From assembly GCA_039822105.1 (NCBI GenBank), contig JBCBMW010000001.1, positions 1-64,000 on the forward strand: a stretch of 64,000 nucleotides of DNA, written 5' to 3'. The DNA comes from Parvularcula sp039822105 (GTDB lineage Bacteria; Pseudomonadota; Alphaproteobacteria; Caulobacterales; Parvularculaceae). This document shows positions 1 to 8,445 of the stretch, one piece after another. Position 1 is the first letter of the stretch; every line of letters begins with the position of its first letter. The notes beneath the pieces are model-generated. The model was not told where the DNA came from, did no database searches, and saw nothing but the letters and a program-made list of their open reading frames with translations. A program made the position numbers and the translations under genes.

Positions 1-164
1 CCAACAAATTGCTGGTGTTATTGTGACCCAAGCTGCCTCGGACGGCAACGAATGCGGGGCAATGGCGCGCAGTTGCGCTGGCGGCTTTGGGGGAGGAGAC
101 TGCCGCGAATCGACAGACACTTCACACCATGAACCCCATGCTTGCTCCAATCGAAACTGCCCCG

Positions 165-971
165 ATGAACCAGACCGACGAGGTGTATCTGGACCTTCTG
201 CGCCGGGTGATGACTGACGGCATCGTGCGCGATGACCGCACCGGAACCGGAACCAAATCGGTGTTTGGCCACCAGATGCGGTTTGACTTGTCAGAAGGGT
301 TCCCGCTTCTCACCACCAAACGGGTGCACCGGAAGTCGGTCATCCACGAGCTTCTCTGGTTCCTCCGTGGTGAGACCAATGTGAAAGGCTTGCAAGAGGT
401 CGGGGTGTCCATCTGGGACGAGTGGGCGGACGAGGCGGGCGAGCTTGGCCCGGTCTACGGTGCCCAGTGGCGATCATGGCCGGACTATGACGGCGGAACG
501 GTCGACCAGATCGCCAATGTGCAAGAAGCGCTGCGCACCAATCCACATTCCCGTCGCCACGTGATCAGCGCCTGGAACCCCGCCCTGGTCGACGACATGG
601 CCCTGCCTCCATGCCACTGTCTTTTCCAGTTTTACGTCGCAGGCGGAAAGCTGTCCTGTCAGCTTTATCAGCGCTCGGCCGATATCTTCCTGGGCGTTCC
701 GTTCAATATCGCCAGCTACGCGCTCCTCACCCATATGATGGCGCAAGGCGCAGGCCTCGACGTGGGTGATTTCGTGCACACCCTTGGCGACGCGCATCTT
801 TATCTCAATCATATTGATCAGGCGACTGAGCAATTGTCTCGCGAGGCGCGCGCCTTGCCGACGCTCACCCTCAACCCCGCGGTCAAGGATGTCTTGGGCT
901 TCTCCTATGATGACATCACCGTCGAGAACTATGATCCGCACCCGGTGATCAAAGCACCGATTGCTGTATGA
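165..971 (+). CDS. thyA: Thymidylate synthase ThyA
   Basis: Makes dTMP from dUMP using methylene-tetrahydrofolate, in the cytoplasm. The protein reads through DRTGTGT, FGHQMRF, IHELLWFL and DEWADE. The catalytic Cys lies in PCHCLFQFY, followed by the YQRSADIFLG and PFNIASYALL dUMP-binding segments, and it ends in the family pattern YDPHP-IKAPIAV. I use the ATG at 165, which gives 268 residues against 264 in E. coli. In-frame ATG 129 and TTG 87 would add a tail the family lacks; a purine-rich GGGGGAGGAG at 89-98 could serve an upstream start, so the start is not settled. The stop overlaps the folA start by 4 nt (ATGA), implying co-translation with the enzyme that recycles its dihydrofolate. 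Bases 1-164 hold no other gene I can support. Confidence 0.97.
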   Translation: MNQTDEVYLDLLRRVMTDGIVRDDRTGTGTKSVFGHQMRFDLSEGFPLLTTKRVHRKSVIHELLWFLRGETNVKGLQEVGVSIWDEWADEAGELGPVYGAQWRSWPDYDGGTVDQIANVQEALRTNPHSRRHVISAWNPALVDDMALPPCHCLFQFYVAGGKLSCQLYQRSADIFLGVPFNIASYALLTHMMAQGAGLDVGDFVHTLGDAHLYLNHIDQATEQLSREARALPTLTLNPAVKDVLGFSYDDITVENYDPHPVIKAPIAV

Positions 972-1477
972 CCTCACCAAAGCTAGCGCTCGTCGTGGCG
1001 CGTGCACAGAACGGCGTGATTGGCCGCGGCGGGGACCTGCCGTGGCGTATGAAAAGCGACTTGCAATGGTTCAAGGCCAACACGGTGGGAAAGCCCGTGG
1101 TTATGGGCCGCAAGACCTTTCAGTCGATCGGGCGCCCCCTGCCCCGGCGCACCAATATCGTCATCACCCGGCAGACCGACTATAGCGCCGAAGGTATCGA
1201 TGTCGTCGGCAGTCTCGAGGGCGCACTTGTGCTCGCGAAGGAAGATGCCGCGCGATCAGATGCCAACGAGATTGCCATTATCGGTGGCGGCGAGATCTAC
1301 AAGGCCGCTCTTCCGCTTGCGGACATTCTCTACCTCACCACCATCGAAGCCGATGTTGACGGGGATACGCTTTTCCCCGCTCTCAACGAGGCCGAGTGGA
1401 CAATCGAGGCCGCCGGCCGAATTGAAAAAGATGCGGACAATGATCACAATGCCCGCCTGGAGATTTGGCGCCGCTGA
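968..1477 (+). CDS. folA: Dihydrofolate reductase
   Basis: Reduces dihydrofolate to tetrahydrofolate with NADPH and so regenerates the cofactor oxidised by ThyA. The 169-residue protein is of normal length for the family. It shows the N-terminal ARAQNGVIGRGGDLPW substrate loop with its Trp, the VVMGRKTFQSIG NADP-binding motif, and the GGGEIYKAAL segment of the C-terminal half. Its ATG lies inside the thyA stop (ATGA), so it depends on thyA translation. It ends 3 nt from the stop of the convergent gene at 1481-2047. Confidence 0.97.
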   Translation: MTSPKLALVVARAQNGVIGRGGDLPWRMKSDLQWFKANTVGKPVVMGRKTFQSIGRPLPRRTNIVITRQTDYSAEGIDVVGSLEGALVLAKEDAARSDANEIAIIGGGEIYKAALPLADILYLTTIEADVDGDTLFPALNEAEWTIEAAGRIEKDADNDHNARLEIWRR

Positions 1478-1480
1478 GGG

Positions 1481-2047
1481 CTACCCGTGACAGGTGTATC
1501 GAACTGCCCGCACCCAGAGATAAACATTCATCTCTTCTTCGGGATTGTCATCCGTATACGCCTCTGAACGTTTGCACCCGCGGTCTTCTCTGACCGCGTA
1601 ACTGCCGCTCGCGTCGGGTAGCGTCATTCGGCAAATCGACTCGCGCACGAGATAACACTCGTTGGCAATGGCAAGGGTCTCGATCCGGCCTGTGGGTTCA
1701 GGGGTCAGGCGGCCGGGTGTGGCAATCTCCGTATCCAGTGCAATCAGCGTCTCGTTGTCGATCGCGCGGAAGACATCAAACGCGTCCCCACCTTGTAAGA
1801 GTGCGGGGTTGAAGTATCCGCCGGGATCGGACTTGCTGGGCCGCCAGCGGTTGGAGTAGAAATTGAACTTCTTGGGCTTGTCGTAGGTTTCCGTGATCAG
1901 AAACTCGCCGACATAATAATAGGCCTCCCGGGCGACGAGCTCGGTCTCTACCCAGCGCCGAAGATCGGGCCTGAACGCATAAACGGTGGACAGAACCGCA
2001 CCGATAAGCACGACCCACTGGCCCAAACCTCTGATAAAGCGCAGCAT
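1481..2047 (-). CDS. Hypothetical protein with N-terminal membrane anchor
   Basis: I do not recognise this 188-residue protein. The N-terminus (MLRFIRGLGQWVVLIGAVL) is a single membrane segment or uncleaved signal anchor. The rest is soluble, mixed and rich in charged residues, with three Cys in the C-terminal half, and is most likely periplasmic. The ATG at 2047 is preceded by a strong Shine-Dalgarno (GGGGAGGGCC), which decides the start over an open frame reaching back to 2137. It is convergent with folA and lies downstream of a LysR gene on the same strand, from which it may be transcribed. Confidence 0.7.
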   Translation of the reverse strand: MLRFIRGLGQWVVLIGAVLSTVYAFRPDLRRWVETELVAREAYYYVGEFLITETYDKPKKFNFYSNRWRPSKSDPGGYFNPALLQGGDAFDVFRAIDNETLIALDTEIATPGRLTPEPTGRIETLAIANECYLVRESICRMTLPDASGSYAVREDRGCKRSEAYTDDNPEEEMNVYLWVRAVRYTCHG

Positions 2048-2109
2048 TATCGGCCCTCCCCAAATGCCTAACGAAAGCTTAACGCAAAATGGGGGCCACG
2101 GCCAGGCGC

Positions 2110-3000
2110 CTAGGCGGCGCCGTAGGCCGCCTTGCAAGCCTCAACGATCCAGTCGCGCACCAACCGCATGGTCTTGTTCGCGCGGTTGTCGCGATGAAAG
2201 ACCAGCCAAGGGTTCCTGCGCGGCAACTCAAACATCGGTAGAGGGATCAAACCCGCCTGGTCCCCAAGAAAAGACGGAAGCAGAGCAATACCGATCCCTT
2301 GGGTAGCGGCGCGGCCGAGCGACCTCACACTGGTCGACCGTAGCCGCGTCCGATGCTCGAGCCCACGCTCCTTGAGCCAAACGTTCTCAGGGATATCCCC
2401 GTAGATGAGATCGACCCAAAGGAGATGCTCCTCCCCAAGATCAATGGCCGATGGATCTCGCCCTCCAAGATACGCTTCTGAGCAATAAAGCCTCTGCTCC
2501 AACGATGGGAGGCGACGAGCGATCAACGTGTCTGATTTGGGGCGAGCAAGACGAATGGCGATGTCGACTTCTCCGTTGTTGAGGTCCGAAAGACCAGTAT
2601 CAACCTCGAACTCTAGTCGTAGCGATGGGTATTCCGCATAAAGCGTATGCAACGACGTCCCCAGCACATCGGTGATCATGGGTTCAGTCGATGAGATCCG
2701 AATGGGGTGTTCGCCGCTGCCGGCGCGTAAAGAACGCGCGATCCGCTTGATCTGCGACAGATATCGTGCGCCCGGTTCGGCATAGCGAAGAACGGCCTCA
2801 CCTTCTGGCGTTGGCGCGACACCGCTGGCCCCACGCTTGAGAAGCTGAAGGCCCAGATCGGCCTCAAGACGCTCAACCTTCCGCGCGACAGTCGAGATGG
2901 ACGTCCCGAGCGCCTTGGCGGCGGCTGAGAATGAGCCATGCTCCACCGCCATAAGAAGGCAGCGCAGATGATCCCAATCTATGTCCTCTGACTTCCACAA
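2110..3000 (-). CDS. LysR-family transcriptional regulator
   Basis: DNA-binding regulator with the LysR layout: an N-terminal winged helix (HGSFSAAAKALGTSISTVAR, about residues 15-35) and a co-inducer-binding domain. It is close to the group that includes DsdC/GcvA-like activators. The open frame extends to 3123 but has no ATG at a sensible place. The TTG at 3000 is preceded by AAAGGTG at suitable spacing and gives 296 residues, the usual LysR length, so I use it. It is divergent from the alpha/beta hydrolase at 3138, which is the obvious candidate target. Confidence 0.85.
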   Translation of the reverse strand: MWKSEDIDWDHLRCLLMAVEHGSFSAAAKALGTSISTVARKVERLEADLGLQLLKRGASGVAPTPEGEAVLRYAEPGARYLSQIKRIARSLRAGSGEHPIRISSTEPMITDVLGTSLHTLYAEYPSLRLEFEVDTGLSDLNNGEVDIAIRLARPKSDTLIARRLPSLEQRLYCSEAYLGGRDPSAIDLGEEHLLWVDLIYGDIPENVWLKERGLEHRTRLRSTSVRSLGRAATQGIGIALLPSFLGDQAGLIPLPMFELPRRNPWLVFHRDNRANKTMRLVRDWIVEACKAAYGAA

Positions 3001-3137
3001 ATGAAAAGCACCTTTGCGTTTTTGTTGGTACCATAGCTCACGGTCCAAGACCACACTGCTCCCCAGACAGATTGATCGGAACAGAATATGGATCTTGCGC
3101 ATTATAGGCGCGCACCCACCCAAGCGGCGTCATCGCC

Positions 3138-4046
3138 ATGACCGGCGTCTTGAGCCGCCTGGCAACACGCATCGATACCCATGGTGCGAAAAGGCGTATG
3201 AAGATGTTCCGTGAGGGATGGGCTGCGACCACCTCGCCGGACATTGGCTTCTACGAGACCGCGAAAGTGCAGTTCCGATACCGCGAGCGCGGAGCTGGCC
3301 AAACACTTGTTTTTGCTGCCGACCCCCCTGTGACGCTCGAAGCCTATGATGAGCTGTTGGCCATCTTCGCGCCCCATTACCGGGTCATCGTTGTTGAGCT
3401 GCCGGCGATGGGTTTCTCGGCGACACGGACGAATTACCGCTTTGGCTGGCGAGAGACCAATGATGAGGTCATCGCGTTTCTCAAAGGTGTGGCTGGCGAA
3501 GGCGCCGTTCTCGCGTTTTCTTGCGTCGCCGGGCTGGCATCCGTCGATATCGCGGTGCGTCATCCTGAGCTGGCGCGAAAACTGGTGCTTCTTCAGACAG
3601 CTGATCTGCCGGGTCTTTTGCGGTGGAAAGCCTCCAGAGATCCCCGCGGGATCCTAGGCACACCCTTTATTGGTCAGTGGGCGATGAAAAAGATCGCCCC
3701 AACGCGAGTGGGCGACTGGATGGGTCTTGCGGTGGGAAGACAGGAACAGCTGAAGCCGCTTTGCGGTTGCGCGAGCTCGTCGCTTGATCAGGGCGGCCTA
3801 TGGGCGCTGGCGAGCGCTTTTCAAAACTATCTCCACGGAAGGGCAACCGTCGGTGTGCCCCAGCAACCTATTCTGGCCATCTGGGGGCTGAGCGACGACT
3901 CGCATCCTGATGAACATGCCGACAGCACACAGAACTATGCACCGAACGTCCGAACAGAGAAGATTGTGGACCTCGGCCATTTTCCAGAGCTTGAAGACCC
4001 CGAGCGCATCTTCTCTTTGATCGACCCTTTCATCCGGGAAGGTTAG
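3138..4046 (+). CDS. Alpha/beta-hydrolase-fold protein with apparent Cys nucleophile
   Basis: Probable soluble hydrolase of unknown substrate, 302 residues from the ATG at 3138. ATGs at 3198 and 3204 sit behind a better Shine-Dalgarno (GAAAAGG) and are also plausible. Strands and loops follow the fold: YRVIVVELPAMGFS, then an elbow reading AFSCVAG where Ser is usual, then VRHPELARKLVLLQTAD. The late acid region is SDDSHPDEH and the catalytic-type His is in LGHFPELEDPERI. Counting back from HPEL places Cys, not Ser, at the nucleophile position, as in dienelactone hydrolases. The divergent LysR regulator suggests inducible degradation of a small ester or lactone, which is inference. Confidence 0.75.
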   Translation: MTGVLSRLATRIDTHGAKRRMKMFREGWAATTSPDIGFYETAKVQFRYRERGAGQTLVFAADPPVTLEAYDELLAIFAPHYRVIVVELPAMGFSATRTNYRFGWRETNDEVIAFLKGVAGEGAVLAFSCVAGLASVDIAVRHPELARKLVLLQTADLPGLLRWKASRDPRGILGTPFIGQWAMKKIAPTRVGDWMGLAVGRQEQLKPLCGCASSSLDQGGLWALASAFQNYLHGRATVGVPQQPILAIWGLSDDSHPDEHADSTQNYAPNVRTEKIVDLGHFPELEDPERIFSLIDPFIREG

Positions 4047-4185
4047 TCGTATCGGCGCGAAGGCAGCCTTCTGACAGCTGATGCGGAGCAAAAATGTTGC
4101 GCCGCAGCGATCTTTCGGATAACCAAAACGTATCTGAGGTTGTACGTGAGGTTATACCATCACATCCTTTGAACCAAAACGGATT

Positions 4186-5124
4186 TTGGTGACCGGCGGC
4201 GCTGGATTTTTGGGCTCGCACTTGGTCGACCGACTGCTTGATCGGGGTGATCAAGTGATCTGTTGCGACAACGTTTTTACGGGCTCGAAGCAGAACCTCG
4301 CGCACCTCCAAAGCCACCCCAATTTCGAGTTTTTGCGTCATGACATCTGCATGCCGCTCTCGGTCGAGGTGGATGAGATCTACAACCTGGCCTGCCCCGC
4401 ATCGCCCGTGAACTATCAGCGTGATCCGGTGCAGACAGTGAAAACCAATGTCCTCGGCGCCATCAACATGCTGTCACTCGCGGACAGGCTCGGGATCCCC
4501 ATCCTCCAGGCCTCGACCAGCGAGGTCTATGGCGACCCGTTGGTCCATCCTCAGACGGAGGATTATTGGGGGCACGTCAACCCGATCGGTATTCGCGCCT
4601 GCTATGACGAAGGCAAGCGCTGTGCGGAGACGTTGTTCTTCGATTTCCACCGCGAACGCGGGGTGCCGATCAAGGTTATCCGTATTTTCAACACCTACGG
4701 CCCTCGCATGCGCCCCGATGACGGCCGGGTTGTCTCCAACTTTATCATGCAGGCGCTGCAGGATGAGCCGATCACGATTTACGGCACCGGCGATCAGACG
4801 CGCTCCTTCTGTTATTGCGATGACATGATCGACGGTATGATCCGGATGATGGACACGGACAATGATGAGACCGGCCCGATCAATCTGGGCAATCCGCACG
4901 AATGGACAATTCTTGAGCTGGCTGAGCGCGTGCTGGATCTGAGCGACTCAAAATCAGAACTGATCTTCAAACCGATCCCGTCAGATGACCCGCAGCAGCG
5001 GCGCCCCGACATCACGCGCGCGGAAGAGCGCCTGGGGTGGGAGCCAACGGTGCCCACCAATGAAGGGCTGACCAAGACGATCGAGTATTTCCGATCGAAA
5101 CTGAGCACCACGAACCTTCGATAA
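4186..5124 (+). CDS. UDP-glucuronate decarboxylase-type SDR (UDP-xylose synthase)
   Basis: NAD-dependent extended SDR. The best match is UDP-glucuronate decarboxylase, which makes UDP-xylose for polysaccharides. It has TGGAGFLGSHL (NAD binding), the STSEVYGDP active-site segment, YDEGK (the YxxxK pair), RIFNTYGPRM, and GDQTRSFCYCDD. Start problem: the family begins with a KRILVTGG strand, yet the first standard start in frame is TTG 4186, inside that strand and without a ribosome site. In frame upstream, ATC 4159 follows TGAGGT at good spacing and would give a normal N-terminus. An ATG at 4094 with GGAG opens a 32-codon frame that ends at 4192 one frame off. It is convergent with the GT2 gene. 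Confidence 0.85.
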   Translation: MVTGGAGFLGSHLVDRLLDRGDQVICCDNVFTGSKQNLAHLQSHPNFEFLRHDICMPLSVEVDEIYNLACPASPVNYQRDPVQTVKTNVLGAINMLSLADRLGIPILQASTSEVYGDPLVHPQTEDYWGHVNPIGIRACYDEGKRCAETLFFDFHRERGVPIKVIRIFNTYGPRMRPDDGRVVSNFIMQALQDEPITIYGTGDQTRSFCYCDDMIDGMIRMMDTDNDETGPINLGNPHEWTILELAERVLDLSDSKSELIFKPIPSDDPQQRRPDITRAEERLGWEPTVPTNEGLTKTIEYFRSKLSTTNLR

Positions 5125-5181
5125 CTCACGACTCGGATCGTTTGGCGCCCTCAGCATTGGGTTTTGTTCAGACAAGCAACA

Positions 5182-6360
5182 TCAAACGTTGTCGTGAATT
5201 CGCCGTGTGCGGTGCCAGCCGTTGGGCTTGCCCCGGCGCAGCACCATCAGCTTGAACCTGGCAAACTCGAGGAAGCCGGACAGCGGTGCCGATTGAGGAT
5301 GCTTACGGTAGTCCTGTGCGGCCGCGATCAGCGCGGTCCCAAAGAGCGAAAGAGTCAGCGTGCTGAGGAGCAAATGGGCTGACCAACCAAAAGCCGCGTA
5401 AAGCCCGACCGCGAGCACCGCATAGACCACAAGCAGCGCCAAAAGCCTGGTGAGCGGCGGGATCAGCAGGTCAAGACCCATCACGAGGGCCTCCCGACTA
5501 CCGAAGCTTCTGGCCAAAAGCGGAAGGGCGCGCTCACGAATGAGTTGGACCTGTCCGGTCTCCCAACGCGCCCGTTGACCAACCTCCGCATTCTCTTCGT
5601 GCGGCAGATCTGAAATCACCTCAGCCTCTGGCACAAAAACCGGACCAAAGCCCTTTTGCGCCAGATTGAGGCCTATCGTGGTGTCATCGGCTAGATGAGC
5701 ATTTCCAATCTGTACGGACGATATCTGATCGAACGGAAAGGCACCGCCCGCGCCCGTCAAACGGGCCGGCGCCCCAAGCGCCTGAAGCCCGCGCTGGCGC
5801 ACCGCGTTGATCACATAGACACCAAAGCTCGAAAGCGCCTGGCCAGGCACACGCGCATTGGACGGTGTCATCAGGTACTGCGCCTGGGCCGGCCGGTTGT
5901 GGCGCCGAACCGCTCCAATGAGGGCATCGACGAATCCCGGGCCAACACGACTGTCAGCATCCAGGACGCCAACAATCTCCGGCTGCTCGTCCTGCAACGT
6001 CGCGAACGCGTACTCCATCGCGTAGTTTTTCGATTTCTTAGTCTCATGGACACGCGTGAGGACCCTGGCGCCGTGCTCAGCTGCGATATCTCCCGTCCGG
6101 TCCGTGCAATTGTCTGCAATCACAATAACTTGCTGCAAGGGAATCTGCGAACCGAGATCTGTTAAAATATCCGCGATACATCCTTCTTCATTATGTGAAG
6201 GAATAACAAAAACAACACCTTCTAAAGGTACGTCTTTATAGTCGAGATGCTTCTCATTCCGTTTGCGGACCAAACCAGAGAAGATTTCCATAAAGAAAAC
6301 AACGACAGGTACGAGCAATCCGAGCCCTGAGACCAACGCCAACCAGTAAACAAGTAACAC
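5182..6360 (-). CDS. Membrane GT2 glycosyltransferase
   Basis: Inverting family-2 glycosyltransferase of the inner membrane, probably building an envelope or exopolysaccharide chain. The GTG start at 6360 follows GAGGTGG. An N-terminal membrane helix precedes the GT-A domain: VIPSHNEE, IADNCTDRT, then LDADSRVG (the metal-binding DAD), LADDTTIG (the catalytic-base region) and QRARW, a QxxRW motif typical of processive enzymes. Two C-terminal hydrophobic helices follow at roughly residues 300-350. The neighbouring UDP-xylose-synthase-like gene is convergent, not in the same operon, but could supply a sugar donor. Confidence 0.85.
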   Translation of the reverse strand: MLLVYWLALVSGLGLLVPVVVFFMEIFSGLVRKRNEKHLDYKDVPLEGVVFVIPSHNEEGCIADILTDLGSQIPLQQVIVIADNCTDRTGDIAAEHGARVLTRVHETKKSKNYAMEYAFATLQDEQPEIVGVLDADSRVGPGFVDALIGAVRRHNRPAQAQYLMTPSNARVPGQALSSFGVYVINAVRQRGLQALGAPARLTGAGGAFPFDQISSVQIGNAHLADDTTIGLNLAQKGFGPVFVPEAEVISDLPHEENAEVGQRARWETGQVQLIRERALPLLARSFGSREALVMGLDLLIPPLTRLLALLVVYAVLAVGLYAAFGWSAHLLLSTLTLSLFGTALIAAAQDYRKHPQSAPLSGFLEFARFKLMVLRRGKPNGWHRTRRIHDNV

Positions 6361-6767
6361 TATACCACCTCAACAAGAAGGTGCCGCAGCACCCTACGCT
6401 TCAGCGTTTCGCGCATTAACCATGAATAATATTGCGTTGCAGAATAAAATTAGAGTCGCAAGATCTCTTCACAGATATCTGATTATTTTGACTTTTTTGT
6501 TCCGGTATAACATATCGCGAGCGCGCCATGATACATGAACGAACCCATCTTGAAGCTTCGTTGGGTGGGTGATGTCCGCAAACGCGGATGATCGTCTTGT
6601 CTTTGTCTTTACTGAGATAAACGGCGGTTCCACCGATTATTCTCTTGTGAAAACATCGATTTGTCGCAACTGGGCGACTGCGGCGAAGGGCGCCGAGACC
6701 AATTCAACAGCGTCCGCGGCCAACGGGCATCTTCCCTCCCATCGCGGGTTGGGCTAGCGCGCGCAGC
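6361..6767. other. AT-rich intergenic region upstream of nuoH
   Basis: About 400 bases with no gene I can support. The part from about 6400 to 6560 is clearly richer in A+T than its surroundings. It must hold promoters for the leftward GT2 gene and the rightward nuoHI pair. A TATAAC hexamer near 6506 could be a -10 element for nuoH, but no well-spaced -35 accompanies it. A 62-codon open frame at 6569-6757 has no ribosome site or recognisable sequence, and I do not call it. Confidence 0.4.
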
Positions 6768-7832
6768 ATGAACTTCTTCGTTGAGCGTGATTGGGCGAAC
6801 CCGCTTTTGGGCACCGCCACGACCCTGGTCCAAGCCCTGTTGCTGGTGCTGGCTCTATTGATCAGCCTGGCCTTCCTTCTTGTGTTCGACCGGAAGGTGT
6901 GGGCCGCGGTGCAGATGCGCAAAGGCCCCAATGTGGTCGGCCCGTTTGGCCTGCTTCAATCGTTCGCTGACTTTTTCAAATTCGCGCTGAAAGAGATCAT
7001 CATCCCCGATGGCGCGGACAAAACAGTCTACATCATAGCGCCGATGATCAGCTTCATCCTGGCGATCATCTCCTGGGCTGTGATCCCCGTTGGCACCGGC
7101 CTCGTGGTCTCCAACATCAATGTGGGGATCCTCTATCTCTTCGCGGTCAGCTCGTTGGGCGTTTACGGCATCATCATGGGCGGCTGGGCGTCGAACTCGA
7201 AATACCCGTTCCTCGGCTCGCTCCGCTCAGCGGCGCAGATGGTGAGCTATGAAGTGAGCCTGGGCTTCATCATCATTTCAGTGCTGCTTCTCGTGGGTTC
7301 GATGAACCTGAGCCACATCGTCGAGAGCCAAGACCGCGGCCTTGGCATCCTCAACTGGCACTTCATTCCGCTGTTCCCGCTGTTCGTGATGTTCTTCATT
7401 TCCGCGCTGGCGGAAACGAACCGTCCGCCCTTTGACCTTCCGGAAGCCGAATCAGAGCTCGTGGCTGGCTATCAGGTGGAATACAGCTCGACGCCCTACC
7501 TTCTCTTCATGATCGGCGAGTACGCCAACATCGTGCTGATGTGCTCGATGACCGTGATCCTTTTCATGGGCGGCTGGCTCTCGCCGTTTGGCGATTTCCT
7601 GGGCCTCAACGCCCAATGGCTCGGCCCGCTGTGGTTCCTGGCCAAGATCGTCTTTGTCTTCTTCATGTTCGCAATGGTGAAGGCGATCGTGCCGCGTTAC
7701 CGTTATGATCAGCTGATGCGCCTTGGATGGAAGATTTTCCTTCCCACATCAGTGGCATACTTGATGATCGTCGCCCTTCTTCTGCTCTACATTCCAGGAG
7801 CAGCAGACATGTTCCACGGCTGGAGGTCGTAA
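6768..7832 (+). CDS. nuoH: NADH-quinone oxidoreductase subunit H
   Basis: Inner-membrane subunit of respiratory complex I that lines the quinone-binding site. The 354-residue protein has about eight membrane segments. Family signatures are VWAAVQMRKGPNVVGPFGLL near residue 45, ALKEIIIPD, LRSAAQMVSYEV, the ETNRPPFDLPEAESELVAGY quinone-site loop near residue 220, and the PRYRYDQLM end. It pairs with nuoI but no other nuo gene is in the window. Upstream is a glycosyltransferase and downstream a peptidase. Confidence 0.97.
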   Translation: MNFFVERDWANPLLGTATTLVQALLLVLALLISLAFLLVFDRKVWAAVQMRKGPNVVGPFGLLQSFADFFKFALKEIIIPDGADKTVYIIAPMISFILAIISWAVIPVGTGLVVSNINVGILYLFAVSSLGVYGIIMGGWASNSKYPFLGSLRSAAQMVSYEVSLGFIIISVLLLVGSMNLSHIVESQDRGLGILNWHFIPLFPLFVMFFISALAETNRPPFDLPEAESELVAGYQVEYSSTPYLLFMIGEYANIVLMCSMTVILFMGGWLSPFGDFLGLNAQWLGPLWFLAKIVFVFFMFAMVKAIVPRYRYDQLMRLGWKIFLPTSVAYLMIVALLLLYIPGAADMFHGWRS

Positions 7833-7834
7833 CA

Positions 7835-8323
7835 ATGAGCCGCGTTGCCCAAGCCCTCAAAGGTGCTCTTCTTACGGATTTTGTTGGCGCGTTCTGGCTC
7901 GGCCTCAAATACTACTTCCGGCCAAAGTTCACCGTGAACTATCCGTTTGAGCGTGGCCCGCTGAGCCCGCGTTTCCGCGGTGAGCATGCGCTCCGGCGTT
8001 ACGCGAATGGCGAAGAGCGCTGCATCGCCTGCAAACTCTGCGAAGCCGTCTGCCCAGCCCAAGCGATCACGATCGAAGCGGAGCAGCGCGAAGACGGCTC
8101 CCGCCGGACGACCCGCTACGACATCGACATGACCAAGTGCATCTATTGCGGCTACTGCCAAGAAAGCTGCCCGGTCGACGCGATCGTGGAAGGCCCGAAC
8201 ATGGAGTTCGCGACCGAGACCCGGGAAGAGCTCTTCTACGACAAGGCCAAGCTGCTGGCGAATGGCGACCAGTGGGAACGCGAGATCGCCAAAAACATCG
8301 AGATCGACGCGGTCTACCGCTAA
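7835..8323 (+). CDS. nuoI: NADH-quinone oxidoreductase subunit I
   Basis: Ferredoxin-like complex I subunit carrying clusters N6a and N6b that pass electrons towards quinone. The two 4Fe-4S motifs are CIACKLCEAVCP and CIYCGYCQESCP, in a 162-residue protein of normal length. The ATG at 7835 lies 2 nt after the nuoH stop and behind GGAGGTCG, so the two are co-transcribed. The open frame begins earlier (7727) only as an overlap with nuoH. Confidence 0.97.
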   Translation: MSRVAQALKGALLTDFVGAFWLGLKYYFRPKFTVNYPFERGPLSPRFRGEHALRRYANGEERCIACKLCEAVCPAQAITIEAEQREDGSRRTTRYDIDMTKCIYCGYCQESCPVDAIVEGPNMEFATETREELFYDKAKLLANGDQWEREIAKNIEIDAVYR

Positions 8324-8445
8324 CGGCGCCGCGGCACGCTGCCCTCGGCGGCCAACGCCCCATTGCCGGAGCGTCCAAGCGGGCGTATCCCTCGATATCG
8401 ACTTTCGAGATGGGCGCGGCAGCGCGCCCGCAAACGGGAGAGCGT

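Noticed and set aside
6506..6757. Remnant of nuoG upstream of nuoH
   Set aside because: Translations of the gap show no NuoG-like cysteine or molybdopterin-type motifs.
8137..8445. Upstream extension of the M16 peptidase through nuoI
   Set aside because: The extension is an out-of-frame reading of nuoI; ATG 8446 has a ribosome site and signal peptide.
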